From Kryptolebias marmoratus (lineage: Eukaryota; Chordata; Actinopteri; Cyprinodontiformes; Rivulidae), in NCBI RefSeq assembly GCF_001649575.2, contig NC_051433.1:14073501-14137500 (forward strand): DNA of 64,000 nt, written 5' to 3'. Of the stretch, positions 42,973 to 54,305 are shown piece after piece; the first letter of the stretch is position 1, and every line of letters starts with the position of its first letter. The notes under the pieces were generated by a model. The model was given only the letters and a program-made list of their open reading frames with translations, ran no database searches and had not been told where the DNA came from. Both the position numbers and the translations under genes were made by a program.

Positions 42973-44630
42973 AACTTGAACATGTACTGCAAAATGAAAT
43001 GCATTAAGTTTAGCCTGAGAAACTAATTGAAGTAAAGTGGTGTAATGATAATAATAATCCGGGGGGGGGGGGAATCATGTTTATTCGTTTATAAAATTGG
43101 TGGTGGGGGTGGAAAGGTGTTCCATTTTAGATCCAGTTTTGCTCTGACTATCTATTAGTTTGCCCGTCCACTCAGAACTAAGTGTTTTCTCCAAACTGAA
43201 GTAATTTAGAGAGCTATCTGCTGCACATAACATACTGACTACTGCATCATCTAAAATCCTAATCTACTGTTTATTGGTAAATGCAACCATCATGGATAAA
43301 TGTTTTCAACTCATATTGGAAGATGAACTTACCACCAAGAGAATTATGTTCTAGTTGCTCATTATTAGTTGAAATGTGTAAAACTGATCAAAACAAAGAA
43401 CAACCTGCAGTCCTGGACCTTTAGTTTTGTCTAAACTTCCCTGAACCTTAGTTACATAATCATCCTTCATTAGATAAGTGATTGATTTTTGTCCCGATGA
43501 AGCTGTGTGTATCCAGTGTCAGAGCTGTGATTGTTTTCTTCCTGATTGTCAAACAGGAAATGATTAAAATCTCTGCCAAACGACAGTGATCACATAGCTG
43601 GACGAAGTCCAAGCAGCGATAACGATGTTGGAAACAAACAGAGGAGACAAAGCAAAACGAGGAGTTCATTGAGACGAGCCAAAATCACTAATTAACTATT
43701 CGACAACATGTCTCTATAAAATACTGCTTGTCAACAGCTCGTTGTTTGGAGCATTGACAGATCAGTTAATGTTCTCATTTTTTATTTTCTTCTTCATTCT
43801 TGTTCTTTTTGAGGGACGCGCGCAGCCGTCGCTTGTTTTATCTGATGTCCTCAGCATCCTCCAGTTGTTCTCCGATTAGATGAACAGTAAAATACATGAG
43901 GAACGCTGCTGCAAGGAGTTTATCTTAAAACGTGTGAGCAGTCCTTTTCCTTGTCTTGAACAAGCAAAGTAAAAATAAAAGTTGGCATTTAATTCCAAAT
44001 TGTATTAAATTGGACCAACAGAATGAATTAGAATGATTGAATTAGAGGATAAATTAGCTTCTTGGCTTGAAGAATTATTTGGACCAGTTTCTAAATAAAT
44101 AAAGCTGTAGCTCAGAGGGTTTTGCAAGAATATACAGTAGTTATCTTTTTTTAAAAAAAACTTGAAAATATCAAACACGAGAAAACAAGCTTTGAAGCTT
44201 TGTAATAAGAATGAAAATTATATCCATGTTTGATGCATGACTCATTATGATTTATTATACAAATGAATGAAAGATATATCATGAATTCCTTGTCCTTATC
44301 ATGAACTAATGGATTCATTTTAATTACATCACACTCATAAATGATCAGCTCACCAACTTTCATTTACCTTTTTTAAATGGTGGATTGATTTATAGACACC
44401 AAGTTAGCCGGTTTCCACAAATATTTCTTTTAGATTCATGCCTTTAATGATGTTCTCGCTGAGAATTTATTGCCACTTTTGAAAATACGAAGCAATTATT
44501 TTAAATTTCATCTCTGAATAGGCATATACAATAAAATGAGAACGTGTCTTGAGTCAGACATTCAGATTTTGTGATGTTTACTGAAAGTACAAAGATGAGG
44601 TAATAATAGAACAAAAGCCCAAATAATTAC
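42973..44630. other. Unrecognised intergenic stretch
   Basis: AT-rich with a 12-G homopolymer at 43061-43072. Short open frames carry no recognisable motif. Confidence 0.5.
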
Positions 44631-45083
44631 TGTTTATCACCTGCTGCCAAAAAGTGAGAGATGATGATATTTATCTGTGTGTGTGTGTGTGTGTGTTCTG
44701 TTAGCAGAACGTCTCATGAACCACTGGACAGAATTTAATAAAGAAAGTAATCATTGGATGCACATCTACAACTGATTAACTTGTGGGGTCAGCCCTAATT
44801 CAAGATGGCTGCCACAGCTAATCGACCTTAGCAACACATAAATGGCAGCCAGTTTTACAGATACTGAGCTAAGTTTGGGTGCGGTAGTAACTGAGAGTCA
44901 TTCACAGCACATACTCTGAGTGTGACAGCTCACATATATCTCACATATTAGTTTGTGCAAAGATTATTTTCAAGGTTTGACCAAAACTGCTACAAATCTA
45001 ATTTCTCAACAAAAGATGATCTTAGAAAACTTGGACTCAGCGGGTGATATGCATTCCTTCAAGGAATACTAGACCTTTAATTG
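44631..45083 (+). repeat. Family 1 dispersed repeat, copy D (most complete)
   Basis: Forward copy with both ends: a TTTATCACCTGC start, a (GT)n run at about 44675-44696, TCTCATGAACCACTGGACAG, ATTCAAGATGGCTGCCACAG, GAGTCATTCACAGCACATAC, CTCAACAAAAGATGATCTTAG and GCGGGTGATATGCATTCCTT. Non-coding. Confidence 0.8.
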
Positions 45084-45678
45084 CTCAAGTTGTTATATGG
45101 GAGAACATCATTTATTCAGGTAAACATGTATTACTGGTTGAATAATGATTAATATTTTGTCATCTGAGAGCCTTTAATGTTCTTCTGATCAAATCTTAAT
45201 CAAGATGTGCTGCTGATGGCAACTAGACTTCCTTTAAACTGACCCGCATTCAGTAGATTTTTTTTTTTTTTTGTGATAGGCTTGGATCTGAGTTTAATGT
45301 TTCTGGAAACCTGTTAATTTGACAAATGATTACTGTCAATAAACGTACAAAGTAACAATAAATTATTATTTAATAAATAGTTATCATTGAAGTGTGAAAT
45401 AATCAAACGAATCCACAGCGAACTGATCATCAATTCATGGTGAGAAAGAGGAATTCATAGTGTAATTAGCTTTAATTTGTGCTTTAAATCATCACGACTT
45501 GTTTGTTAATTAAGGATTAGTTAAGTAAAGAGTTTGTCTCTTCATTATGAACTGTTCCACCCCAGAGATAATGTTTATCGGTTGTTGCCTGTTGTTTTCC
45601 TATTAGATGTGAATGTTTGCTTTACCATGGATTTTATGTACCTGCCAAAACTCTGCATTTAAACTCAAAGCGCTAAAC

Positions 45679-45756
<78 letters not shown>

Positions 45757-46244
45757 TTATTTCTCTCTTTGCAGTTTGGCATAAAATGCTGATTGCATCA
45801 CCTAACCTCACAATGCCACCTGGGAGTGTAAGAGCTCATTTACTTGTTTCCTTGGTAAGACGGGAATGTCATCAGACATGTTCATGAGGCTCTGCGCAGC
45901 CTGACAGATGCTGGATTCAGACACGCAATATGCTCATTACATGGTGAGCCTGTTGTTGCAGGTTCAAGAGGCGACAGCTGCTTTTGGTAAATGTTCCTAT
46001 TAGCCAAGAATACCAGAATGATTAAAACATGTTATACAGACGCCTACCTGTATGGAGACATTTAGACCTGCTTAATATTCAGGCTTGTGTGTGCAGGTTT
46101 GAGCAGATGAGCCCTTTTTTGTGTCTGCATTCAGAGTCAGTGCAAAGATTTGGTTCAGATTTGTCTTCCTTGCACAAAACGCCAACTAAAGTCGTAACAG
46201 CTCACATTTTCTGAAGCGGAGTTCTGTGAGGAGGTCAGGAATAT
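45084..46244. other. Intergenic stretch around a (TA)n array
   Basis: The part right of the array (about 45775-46030) is less AT-skewed and free of repeat landmarks. The rest shows nothing recognisable. Confidence 0.4.
45683..45753. repeat. (TA)n microsatellite
   Basis: An uninterrupted TA dinucleotide array of about 71 bases. Confidence 0.98.
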
Positions 46245-46992
46245 TTCATATCTTACCTGTTGGAGATAGCTTTTTGTATGGCCTCGGTTCGGAGAATCAG
46301 TCTAATTTATCAACATGTATAATAACTAGAGACAGGACTGGAATTTGAAGCCACAAGGGACAAGCGCCCCTCCAATATAATCTTTAAGTCCCGCCTCTCC
46401 ATGCAAACCAGTGGAACATTTTCCTAAATAAAAAAATAAGAATACACTTAAATATTTTTTTTCAGTAGTTGAATTTTGTTGTTTCTCATAATACTGACCT
46501 TGTTGCTGTATGTTCAAATGTGCATTTTTTTCCTGTCAATTGAAAAGCTATTTTATACATTTTTACATTGTGCTGTAAAAGTTCAAATACATAGTTACTT
46601 TCATAGATTTCTATGCTCATTTATAAGCACAAATAGCAGCAGCAGAAGCCAGCTGTAGCACTTCCTGTGCATCCTGTTGCATTTCCTGCAGGAGAATCAG
46701 ATTCTGCTGGAATAACTGTGCAATGTGACACTGACTGTAAAGGTTTCTAAAATTTCACTTGCACAAAGTGCTATGAATTTTTGAAGATTGGAGTTGTTTT
46801 AAGAAGGCTTTAATCCTCTCTGGTCTCAGCTCTGCTCAGACTAGCTATTGTCCAGACTATTCATCAGTCTGGACAGAATTGAACTCTGGCATGAAAAGGG
46901 CATTCAAAAAGCTACGCACAACAGGAGAGATGTTATTTGTTTATAACTTTTCTACAGAACCCCACTTAAAAAGACCTAAGCTATCCCTTTAA
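46245..46992 (-). repeat. Family 2 dispersed repeat, copy with inverted terminal segment
   Basis: The left part has CTTACCTGTTGGAGATAGCTTTTTG. The right end has CAAAAAGCTACGCACAACAGG ... CCCACTTAAAAAGACCTAAG ... CTATCCCTTTAA, which is the inverse of the start of the copy at 58039. The family therefore seems to have inverted termini (TTAAAGGGATAG...). Orientation is nominal and the superfamily is unknown. Confidence 0.5.
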
Positions 46993-48429
46993 TAGTTCTT
47001 AAAGTTTGCAATTATACAGATGAGAATATTGATGTGCAGTTATGATGTTAATGTTGCACAGAAAATCAATTATAAACATGTCACAGCCCTTTAAATGAAG
47101 TGAAATTCTGTCTGGCTCGTCTTTCTCCTGAGCAGTGACTGTCTCTTAACACTGGACGTGATTGCGTTCAGAACGAAGCTCTTCTTTCTGTGGTCTAAGG
47201 CTGGAGCGAAGCACGAATAGTTGAGTAGGTCACTGCATGACTAATTTGAACTCACCATGATATTACACCAACCAATTAATGTTCATTTGGTTAAGCAGAG
47301 TTGGGACATCACACAGCGTTTTTCTTTTCTTAGTAAATTAAAAATATCTTGCTCTTCTTTTTTCCCTCAGACTCACTTTTACATATCAGGAGATAATAAT
47401 GCGTATCTGCTGCCTGGTTTCAGGAGTTTAGAGTCTGCCCAATAACTGCTAATTTAAATGAGAAAAATGAGCCACAAAGACAAATTCTTTTAATGGCCTC
47501 TTTCCCTTCCAGAGATAAGAATGTGTCCCTTAACAGCTTGCTGTGTGATGAGTTGAGAGGCCTCGTTTTTTTTTGGAAGGAAAGCTGAAAACAAAAGACT
47601 TCCAGCTCTCATCTGTCACTGAGTGGATTCTTAAAACTCCTTTGCTCAAAAGTGTTGTTCTGTAGCCAACTTTAAAGTTTGACCCCAAAGGACAAAAGCA
47701 AGTAAAAAAAAAGGAGAAATATTTTTAGGAATCAAACTTCCCTTCATGCATGCTGAGGTTTGGTGAGCTGAAACAGAATAGTGTGAGGCCAACATTCAAA
47801 TCTACTTTTGCAGATTTATTTTGTGTGTGTGTGTTTAATTGAAATTACATTTTTTTTTCTGCTAATTTTCCTTCATTAGGGTTTATTTTTGTTAATAAAT
47901 CCTCTCAGAAGAGACAGGAAGCTCCTCTGTTCTTCAGCAGGAGGTGTGACATCGGCTAATGAGGCAGATGGGAGGCTAATTAGAGGTGAAATGCCTTTTC
48001 ATCTAGACTTTTATTTTAAATTGAAACACCTTATTTAAAAAAAAAAACTCTTATAATGATAGTTCTTTAGAAGTCAAATGATCCTCTTGAACTTTTTAAT
48101 CAGTTATTTTTAATATAAAAGCCTGTCTGATTTTAGACGTGCAAAATCAGTGTAAATTAGTTAGAGCTTTGGTGCTTTTATCCATTTTTTAATGTTTTTA
48201 TGGCTGTTACTGTGGATGTTTGGGTTTAACAAGCTTACAATAATTCCCTAATCTGAAAGGAAATGTCTTGTGGAACAAACAAAACCAAAAAAAAAAATCA
48301 GTAAATAAAGGCAAAGTAATACTTGAAGTGATGTAGACCACCTGCTGCTTTTTATATGAGAGTTTTAAACAAAGATTGTTTTTTTTTTTAGCCTTTTTAG
48401 TCATATCTAGAAAATAACCTCATCCCACC
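46993..48429. other. Unrecognised intergenic stretch
   Basis: AT-rich. A compact block at about 47905-48010 contains CTAATGAG and CTAATTAG homeodomain-like cores. No coding or repeat assignment. Confidence 0.4.
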
Positions 48430-48745
48430 CAATCAATGATTGCTCAGAGTATGTGTTGGGAGTGACTCTCAGCTACTACCACACCAAATTTTAGCTCATT
48501 TTAGTACAGCTGACTAAGTTGTAGCTATTTTTGTGTTTGCTAAGGTTGATTAGATGTGGCGGCCATCTTTAATCAGGTTGACTCCAGAAGTCATTTAGCC
48601 GTAGATGTAACGTTTGTTGATTTTATTTTGAAAGTTCCAGTAAAAATATGTCCATTTGTTCAGGAGGTATTTCGCTAACACAACAGACAACAAATATACA
48701 GACACAGGCAAGTACATCATCTCCCGCCTTCTGGCAGCGGACAAA
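48430..48745 (-). repeat. Family 1 dispersed repeat, copy E
   Basis: Reverse orientation: CAGAGTATGTGTTGGGAG, GACTCTCAGCTACTACCACA, GGCCATCTTTAATCAGGTTG, CAGGAGGTATTTCGCTAACA. The segment before the CAGAGTATG block is missing. Confidence 0.75.
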
Positions 48746-50069
48746 AAACAGACTGACTGAAAAGTTTTTTTTTTTTTTTTACCTACAGATTTATGATTTT
48801 TATCCGTTTTTGTGTTTTACTTCCAAATATGAGTCAAAAAAGAGAATCGGAATCCTTTTTGTCTTTAAAGTTATGTAAAAGTTAAAAATCATGCCACTTT
48901 ACATCAAGTGATCATCACTCTGCAGGGTTTATTTTTTCTCTCTGCTGCTGAAGTTGAACTGTTTGGATTTATTTATTCCCTTTTTAAAATAAATACAAAA
49001 GCAATTACTGCTTTCTTATTGTGTAATTCTAAACGTGCTGTTCTTCTGTGGGGCTTTATCAGAACAAAACCTTACAGAGTATGTTAAAATATGCCTTGTT
49101 CTGGCTCTGAGCTGGTGGTGAAATTAAAAAAACAAAAAAACAACAACAGATTTTTAAAGGACAAACTCAAATTAGCTTTAAAAAAGAAATGAAACAGAGA
49201 AAACGTCTTCTCCCCTCCGTCTCCAGCGCCTCTGGCAGAACAAGACAAACTGTAATTTGTCCCAGTGCTGGTGCTCTCCTGCACCTCATAATTTCATTCT
49301 GCCTTCATTATTGCACCGTTTTCCCCGGATCCCTTTTATTTTTAATTTGAGCTATTACAGCAGGGTAAATTCATTTGTGCTACATGACTGCGCACAAATA
49401 CAAGACTGAAAATCTAAAAAGTTGTCTGAACTTTAATTTGTCCAAAAGGACTTATTTATAAAACATATAAGAGTGCATATTAGATATAAAGAGGGCAGAA
49501 GATGTTTCAGCACCTTAAATGATGCTTATTTTCTTGTGCCAACAGATGTCTCAACCTTCATATGTGTAAAATTTGTTTCGTCATGACTTTCATTCTGTTT
49601 TCATATTTAGAGAGATTTTTTTTGTTTGTTTTAGTAATAAATGTTTTTTTTTTCCGCCTGAGGCTGATGCTCATATTTGAGCCTGTTATTGGAGTTGGTG
49701 CAGAGATAACCTTAGAAGGCAGTAAAGCAGCAGCAGCGGAGCTGTATCGCCTGTGTTAAATTCCTGTGGTCTTATCTCACCGAGAGGGAGATAAGACCCC
49801 ATAAAGGAGGTTAACTGGGGGAAGAACTGGCTCTCCACTGCACAGAAACTTTGTGAGTTTCTTATTGGTGAAATGGGAATTCACCAGCAGCACCTGTTTG
49901 AAAGATACTCTGATGGTTCATTTGTCTAAGTTGCTCGGGTGTTTTAGGACCTTTGCCACAGCTGACATTTTATCTTCACAGAAAACAGAAGTATTCAGGC
50001 TAAACACATAACGTTATTTTTTCTTCTCAAAATAAACCATCAGGTCTCACACAACACTGTGATCATTAA
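48746..50069. other. Intergenic stretch with an inverted GATA-site hairpin
   Basis: AT-rich, with homopolymer runs. The one structured item is the hairpin at 49768-49798, listed separately. Confidence 0.5.
49768..49798. other. Perfect 11-bp inverted repeat with paired GATAAG sites
   Basis: GGTCTTATCTC, a 9-base spacer, then GAGATAAGACC. Each arm contains an AGATAAGA core, a GATA-factor consensus, in opposite orientations. Confidence 0.85.
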
Positions 50070-50900
50070 AGGTTAAAGGTCTTGAAGGAGTTCATATCAC
50101 CCACCGCCTTTCATGACTGAGATCATCTTATTTTGAGAAATGACTGAGTTGTTCTAACCTCGAAAAATATATTATGCTCAATCTCATACGATAATGCGAG
50201 ACGTCACATTCAGAGTCTATGTGTTGGGGATCAGTCTCAGCTACTACCACACCAAAAAAAAGTGTTATAAGATTTTTTTTGGTGTTTTTTTAAGGGTCAG
50301 TTGGCCTTGCCAGCCATCTTAAATGGAGCCTAGGCATAAATTCAAACAGGAAGACCTGCATCATCCAATCGCGGCGTCATGCGCTTCCACTGCAGCCTAT
50401 CGGCACCTCCATCTTAACCAATCAGCGAGCAAGCCTTCGTTTAAAAGGACTACCATCATGGCTTCATCCGTTCACCAGCCGAACTTCAACCCTTCTCCAC
50501 CGCTGTTTTGCCAGCTCCTTCAAGCTTCCTTCCTCTCTTCGACCTCCAGCACCAGAGTCCGGCCTGGGGAAGACGCCTCTAATCCTCATCCTGAGCTTCT
50601 CGTCCAAGCTCATTGCTATTCACAGCACTCACGTCTTCTGCCGGGGTCCGAGCGCCAAAATCTTACACCTTTCATGTCTAATAAAACTATTTAATTGCAG
50701 CTTTTCTCTGTGTGAGTCTCTCCAGGGTGAAATTGAGTTTATTCCAAAAGTTATTCAGTTGTGGATGTACAACCAATGATTACTTTTTTGCAAGTTTTAT
50801 TAAAATTTGCCAAATTTATAAGATATTTTGGTAACACACACAGGCAAAAAGGTACTTATTCTGTCTTTGCCTTTTGTGGCAGGTGATAAAAATGTATTAG
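50070..50900 (-). repeat. Family 1 dispersed repeat, copy F, split by an insertion
   Basis: The left part, to 50324, has CTTGAAGGAGTTCATATCACCC, ATCAGTCTCAGCTACTACCA and GCCATCTTAAAT. The family then resumes at 50730 with TTGAGTTTATTCCAAAAG, ATTCAGTTGTGGATGTACAA and AAGATATTTTGGTAACAC. The intervening 405 bases are foreign to the family. Confidence 0.75.
50325..50729 (+). mobile_element. 405-bp insertion in family 1 copy F, solo-LTR-like
   Basis: Flanked by AAAT on both sides (50321-50324 and 50730-50733). It is more GC-rich than its surroundings. It has CCAAT motifs at about 50376 and 50419, a TTTAAAAGG TATA-like element near 50440 and AATAAAA near 50680, the order expected of an LTR's U3/R. 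It begins GGAGCC and ends GGGTG, which is not the usual TG...CA, so LTR identity is unproven. A 124-codon open frame spans it but resembles no family I know. Confidence 0.45.
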
Positions 50901-51009
50901 AGGAAATAATGAGAGAATCCCCTGTCGAAAGTTATTATACCTTTAGTTCTTAATACTGTGTGCTGTCTCCTTTAGTCTCAGTGACATTGAAGTTTTTTGT
51001 TCCAGTTGT

Positions 51010-51720
51010 TATTAACACACAGCAGGGCTGCCGATTCTGCTTGACAAAAATACCTGGAAATTCTCAAGTTGTCTTGAATAAACAGCAGGTCTGAGATCTC
51101 CATGAAGTGGCTTGATGAAACCGAGGTCAGGAGTTGGTAATGGCCACTTCAGATTTTTTACTTTCCTCTGCTGGAGCTGCTGAAGTGTCCAGTTGTCCTT
51201 CTTACTAGTTTTGTTAGAAAAGTCCAAGTAAGTCCCTGAGGAAGCCTTTAGGCTGACGAGTTCAAATAGTCCTGCAGTATTTTCTGATACTGTATTGCAT
51301 TTATCTGATCATCACTTCTGACGAAATATCCCCAAAACATCAGAGATCCACCTTCATGGTTTCCGACAGGCCGTGTTGAGTCTTCTCCAAACCTAAAGTT
51401 TGTGGTTGTGAGCAGAAGATTTGATTTTTGGTCTCATTTCAACAAATGACTTGAAAAGTTTCGTCTCGCTGCTTTTTTTTTTAGCGTCTCAACTTTTCAG
51501 CCCATTCTTGTTCAAGTGCCTCCTTAGCGTGACTCTTGAAACAGCTATGCCACTTTCTTGCAGTGAAGCCTATATTTCAGCTGAAGTAGTTTAAGAGGTT
51601 TTCATTTCCACCCAGACCAATTTTCTTGGCAGCAAAAGCTGAAACTTTTGATGGTCTATCTGATCATGGCTTAGTATCAATATCAGTATCAGTAATTCTC
51701 TTATGCTTTCTCCCTTTGAA
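51010..51720 (-). mobile_element. Tc1/mariner-like transposase relic
   Basis: The minus strand has fragments of a Tc1/mariner transposase in order: a GGSLMFWGYF-like segment near 51330, and LKWPLPTPDLGF near 51140, matching the WP-x5-PDL block before the last catalytic acidic residue. The frame is broken several times. No terminal repeats located. Confidence 0.5.
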
Positions 51721-52204
51721 CAGCCCTTATGGGCATTTTCATGTATGTTTTATAAATTTTATTATCCCATTTATTTTCAGGCATTACAGCTACCTTTTCT
51801 TACAGACTTTTTTTTTTTGCTTTTCCCATGGTTCAGTAGACAGCAAAGACAGTGAACTGAGTGAAATATGTAGAATTTCTTTTTTTAAAAAGCTTAAAAA
51901 AACTTAATGACTTTTTATACATCACCAACACTTCTAATCAAACATGTCCCAGGTGTGGAACCATTCCTTTTAAAGCTAATTTGAGTACACTATCAGTCAG
52001 AACATTTAAAGACGACTCATCAAAACCATTTGGGTGATTTTAGTTTTTTATTATATTTTAAAAGGGAAGAAGACAAACGTTTCATAATATATTGCTGTAA
52101 CTGATCGCTAAAACAAAATAAAAGAGAGGTTTTCCAACAACTGGATTTTTTAAAAATATAATTCTGCACAAAAATGCAAACCTAAGAGCACAACTGAATA
52201 CATA

Positions 52205-52455
52205 CGATCATGTTGACTAAATATGTGGCTGCCACAATCAACTAACCCTACAAAACACCAAATAGCTGTAATCCAGTCAGTTTTATAGATAATGAGCTAA
52301 AATTTGATGTGGTTGTAGCAGAGAGTACTTCAAGTGCTACTCATTGTGCAAAGGGTTTGCTTGAAACATCAGCATTTACTGTTTTTATTTCTCAACAAAA
52401 GATGATCCTAGTTTAAAACTCTGGCATGAAAAGAGGCGAGCAATGTGTACTCTAT
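52205..52455 (+). repeat. Family 1 dispersed repeat, copy G
   Basis: Forward, lacking its first third: GTGGCTGCCACAATC, CAGTCAGTTTTATAGATAATG, AGCTAAAATTTGATGTGG, CTCAACAAAAGATGATCCTAG, AACTCTGGCATGAAAAG. Confidence 0.7.
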
Positions 52456-53397
52456 TTTAGAGCTTTTATTTCTATATATATATTGCCATAGAAATCAAAA
52501 CATTTTGAAGACAAGATGACCAATGAGGATTTGTGTGGGAGTTTTGTACTGATTTGTACTTTGATTAGACAAAAAGGATGAATGTTTTTGAGCAAGGGTT
52601 TTTTCTTTTTATCTCTGTTTGAATTTTGATTAAAAACAACAACAGAAATTAACACAAAGAAACAGTGGCACTCAGCACTGTTTTCAGAAAGAAAATTGAC
52701 TTTGAGCAGCTGAATGTGAAAAAATTTAGTGTATTTAGAAAGACTGCAGGTGGTTTAATGTTTACTTTGCTCATGTAGTGCTTTATTTTGTTAAAAAATC
52801 TAAAAAAATTAAAAATGCATTACTTATAGTGCATAATTCATCAAAATTCTTTACTAACCTGATTCAGTTCTGGAAAGTTATATAAATTACACAATGAAAC
52901 AAGTTTTTTTTGTTTGTTTGTGTTTAAATTTAAATGAAGCTCCTTTGAATTAGATTTAATTTTACCCAATATGTATTTCAGCTATGTGAGTGTTTACAAA
53001 TTACTTAAGAAAATTATGTGCAGGTTTTGAACACAATCTGCTCAAATGCTTCTAGAAATATCTCAACTGAACTGTGAAAACTGGACAGAAACTAATTAGT
53101 GTTTTAAATTAAAAATAGCATGTTTTTCACTGAGTGTGTTTCTGATTGTCTGAGCTAATCCTTAATGTTCCCTTTACTTCTTTGAAAAATCCCAACATCT
53201 GCCTGAAAAAGCCTCCTTTTCGCTCTCAGCCTCAGCTTTCTGTGTGTAAAGACTGGGATGAATTGAATAAGATGAACTGTGGAAATGGGCAATTTCTTTT
53301 TCCATCAATACCTTCCATGTCTGGATTTCTTGGACATTTTCAGGTATATAAATATATGTTTAACAACATCCCTGCATCTTTTTCAGCACTGAGTTTG

Positions 53398-53428
<31 letters not shown>

Positions 53429-54085
53429 TATCACCTTCTTCTCCTTTCCCCTTCCTGGCATTATTTCAGACTGTTTTGCTTCTTTTTCTGCTCGTCAGAA
53501 CCTGTTCTCAGTGTTTCATCTGGTATTATGCGAAGGTTATGCAGAAACAAAGGTTAGATAAAAGCAAATATTGAGGAACTCAGCAGGAAATTGAAAACAC
53601 AGGAGACCAACCATAATCTACAGCCCCCATTGCCAGAGGTGAAGGGATGATTTCACATCTTCTCTCAACGACAGCTGCTCGTGACGCTACAAGAACACAA
53701 AACGAAGTGGCACCAAAGGTTGACAAGTTTTACGTTGTTGCTGAAAACTCAACAGACTGACAGCTGGATTCCTGGGACTCAGTCTGTTAAAGGGACAATC
53801 TGGTCATTTTTGAAACAATGTTCTGTCAAATAGTTATCAGTGGTTAGTACGTTATCAGAGTACAGAGGAAAGGGCAAAAGTCTAATATCATTTTAATGCA
53901 GACAACATATATCTTTATAATTTATATATTTAGGAATAATTCACATTTGGCAGAAAGAGTGAGGAATGAACTGATGGATAGGAGCTTTTTCTGCAGTAAT
54001 TAAGGCATTCTTCTGGTCTTTAGTGGTAAAAAAAACAAAACTAAATTGCTGGTCCATCCTTCATCTATGTTAATTAGATGTGTAT
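52456..54085. other. Unrecognised intergenic stretch
   Basis: AT-rich with a (TA)n run at 53399-53425. A 142-codon open frame at 53146-53574 includes that array and has no family motif, so I do not call it a gene. Confidence 0.5.
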
Positions 54086-54305
54086 CATGACTTAAAGAGA
54101 CAGAGTGAGGAGTTCTATCATCCAGGAGGACTTCTGAATGGAGCTGAGGTGGTTCTAGGTATCTTGATCAGGGAAGAAACCCCTGGAGGGATTATATATC
54201 CTGTCTGGCCTGGGAATGCCTCCCCCCAGGAGGAGCTGGAGTCACTGGCACTAGAGATTTCTGGGTTTCCCTCCTGAACCTGCTACCTCCGCAACAAGAC
54301 CTCTG
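54086..54305 (+). mobile_element. Rex3/RTE-like LINE 3' fragment
   Basis: Plus-strand translation includes VWPGNASPQEELESLALEISGF, equivalent to the post-Trp-Arg-Asp-Tyr C-terminal segment of the LINE family. The upstream part (HPGGLLNGAEVVLGILIREE) is degraded. The only copy of this family here on the + strand. Confidence 0.5.

Noticed and set aside
50323..50694. 124-codon open frame as a small gene
   Set aside because: It lies inside a transposable-type insertion with promoter-like motifs within the frame, and the protein has no recognisable domain.
53146..53574. 142-codon open frame
   Set aside because: It runs through a TA microsatellite and lacks any family motif.
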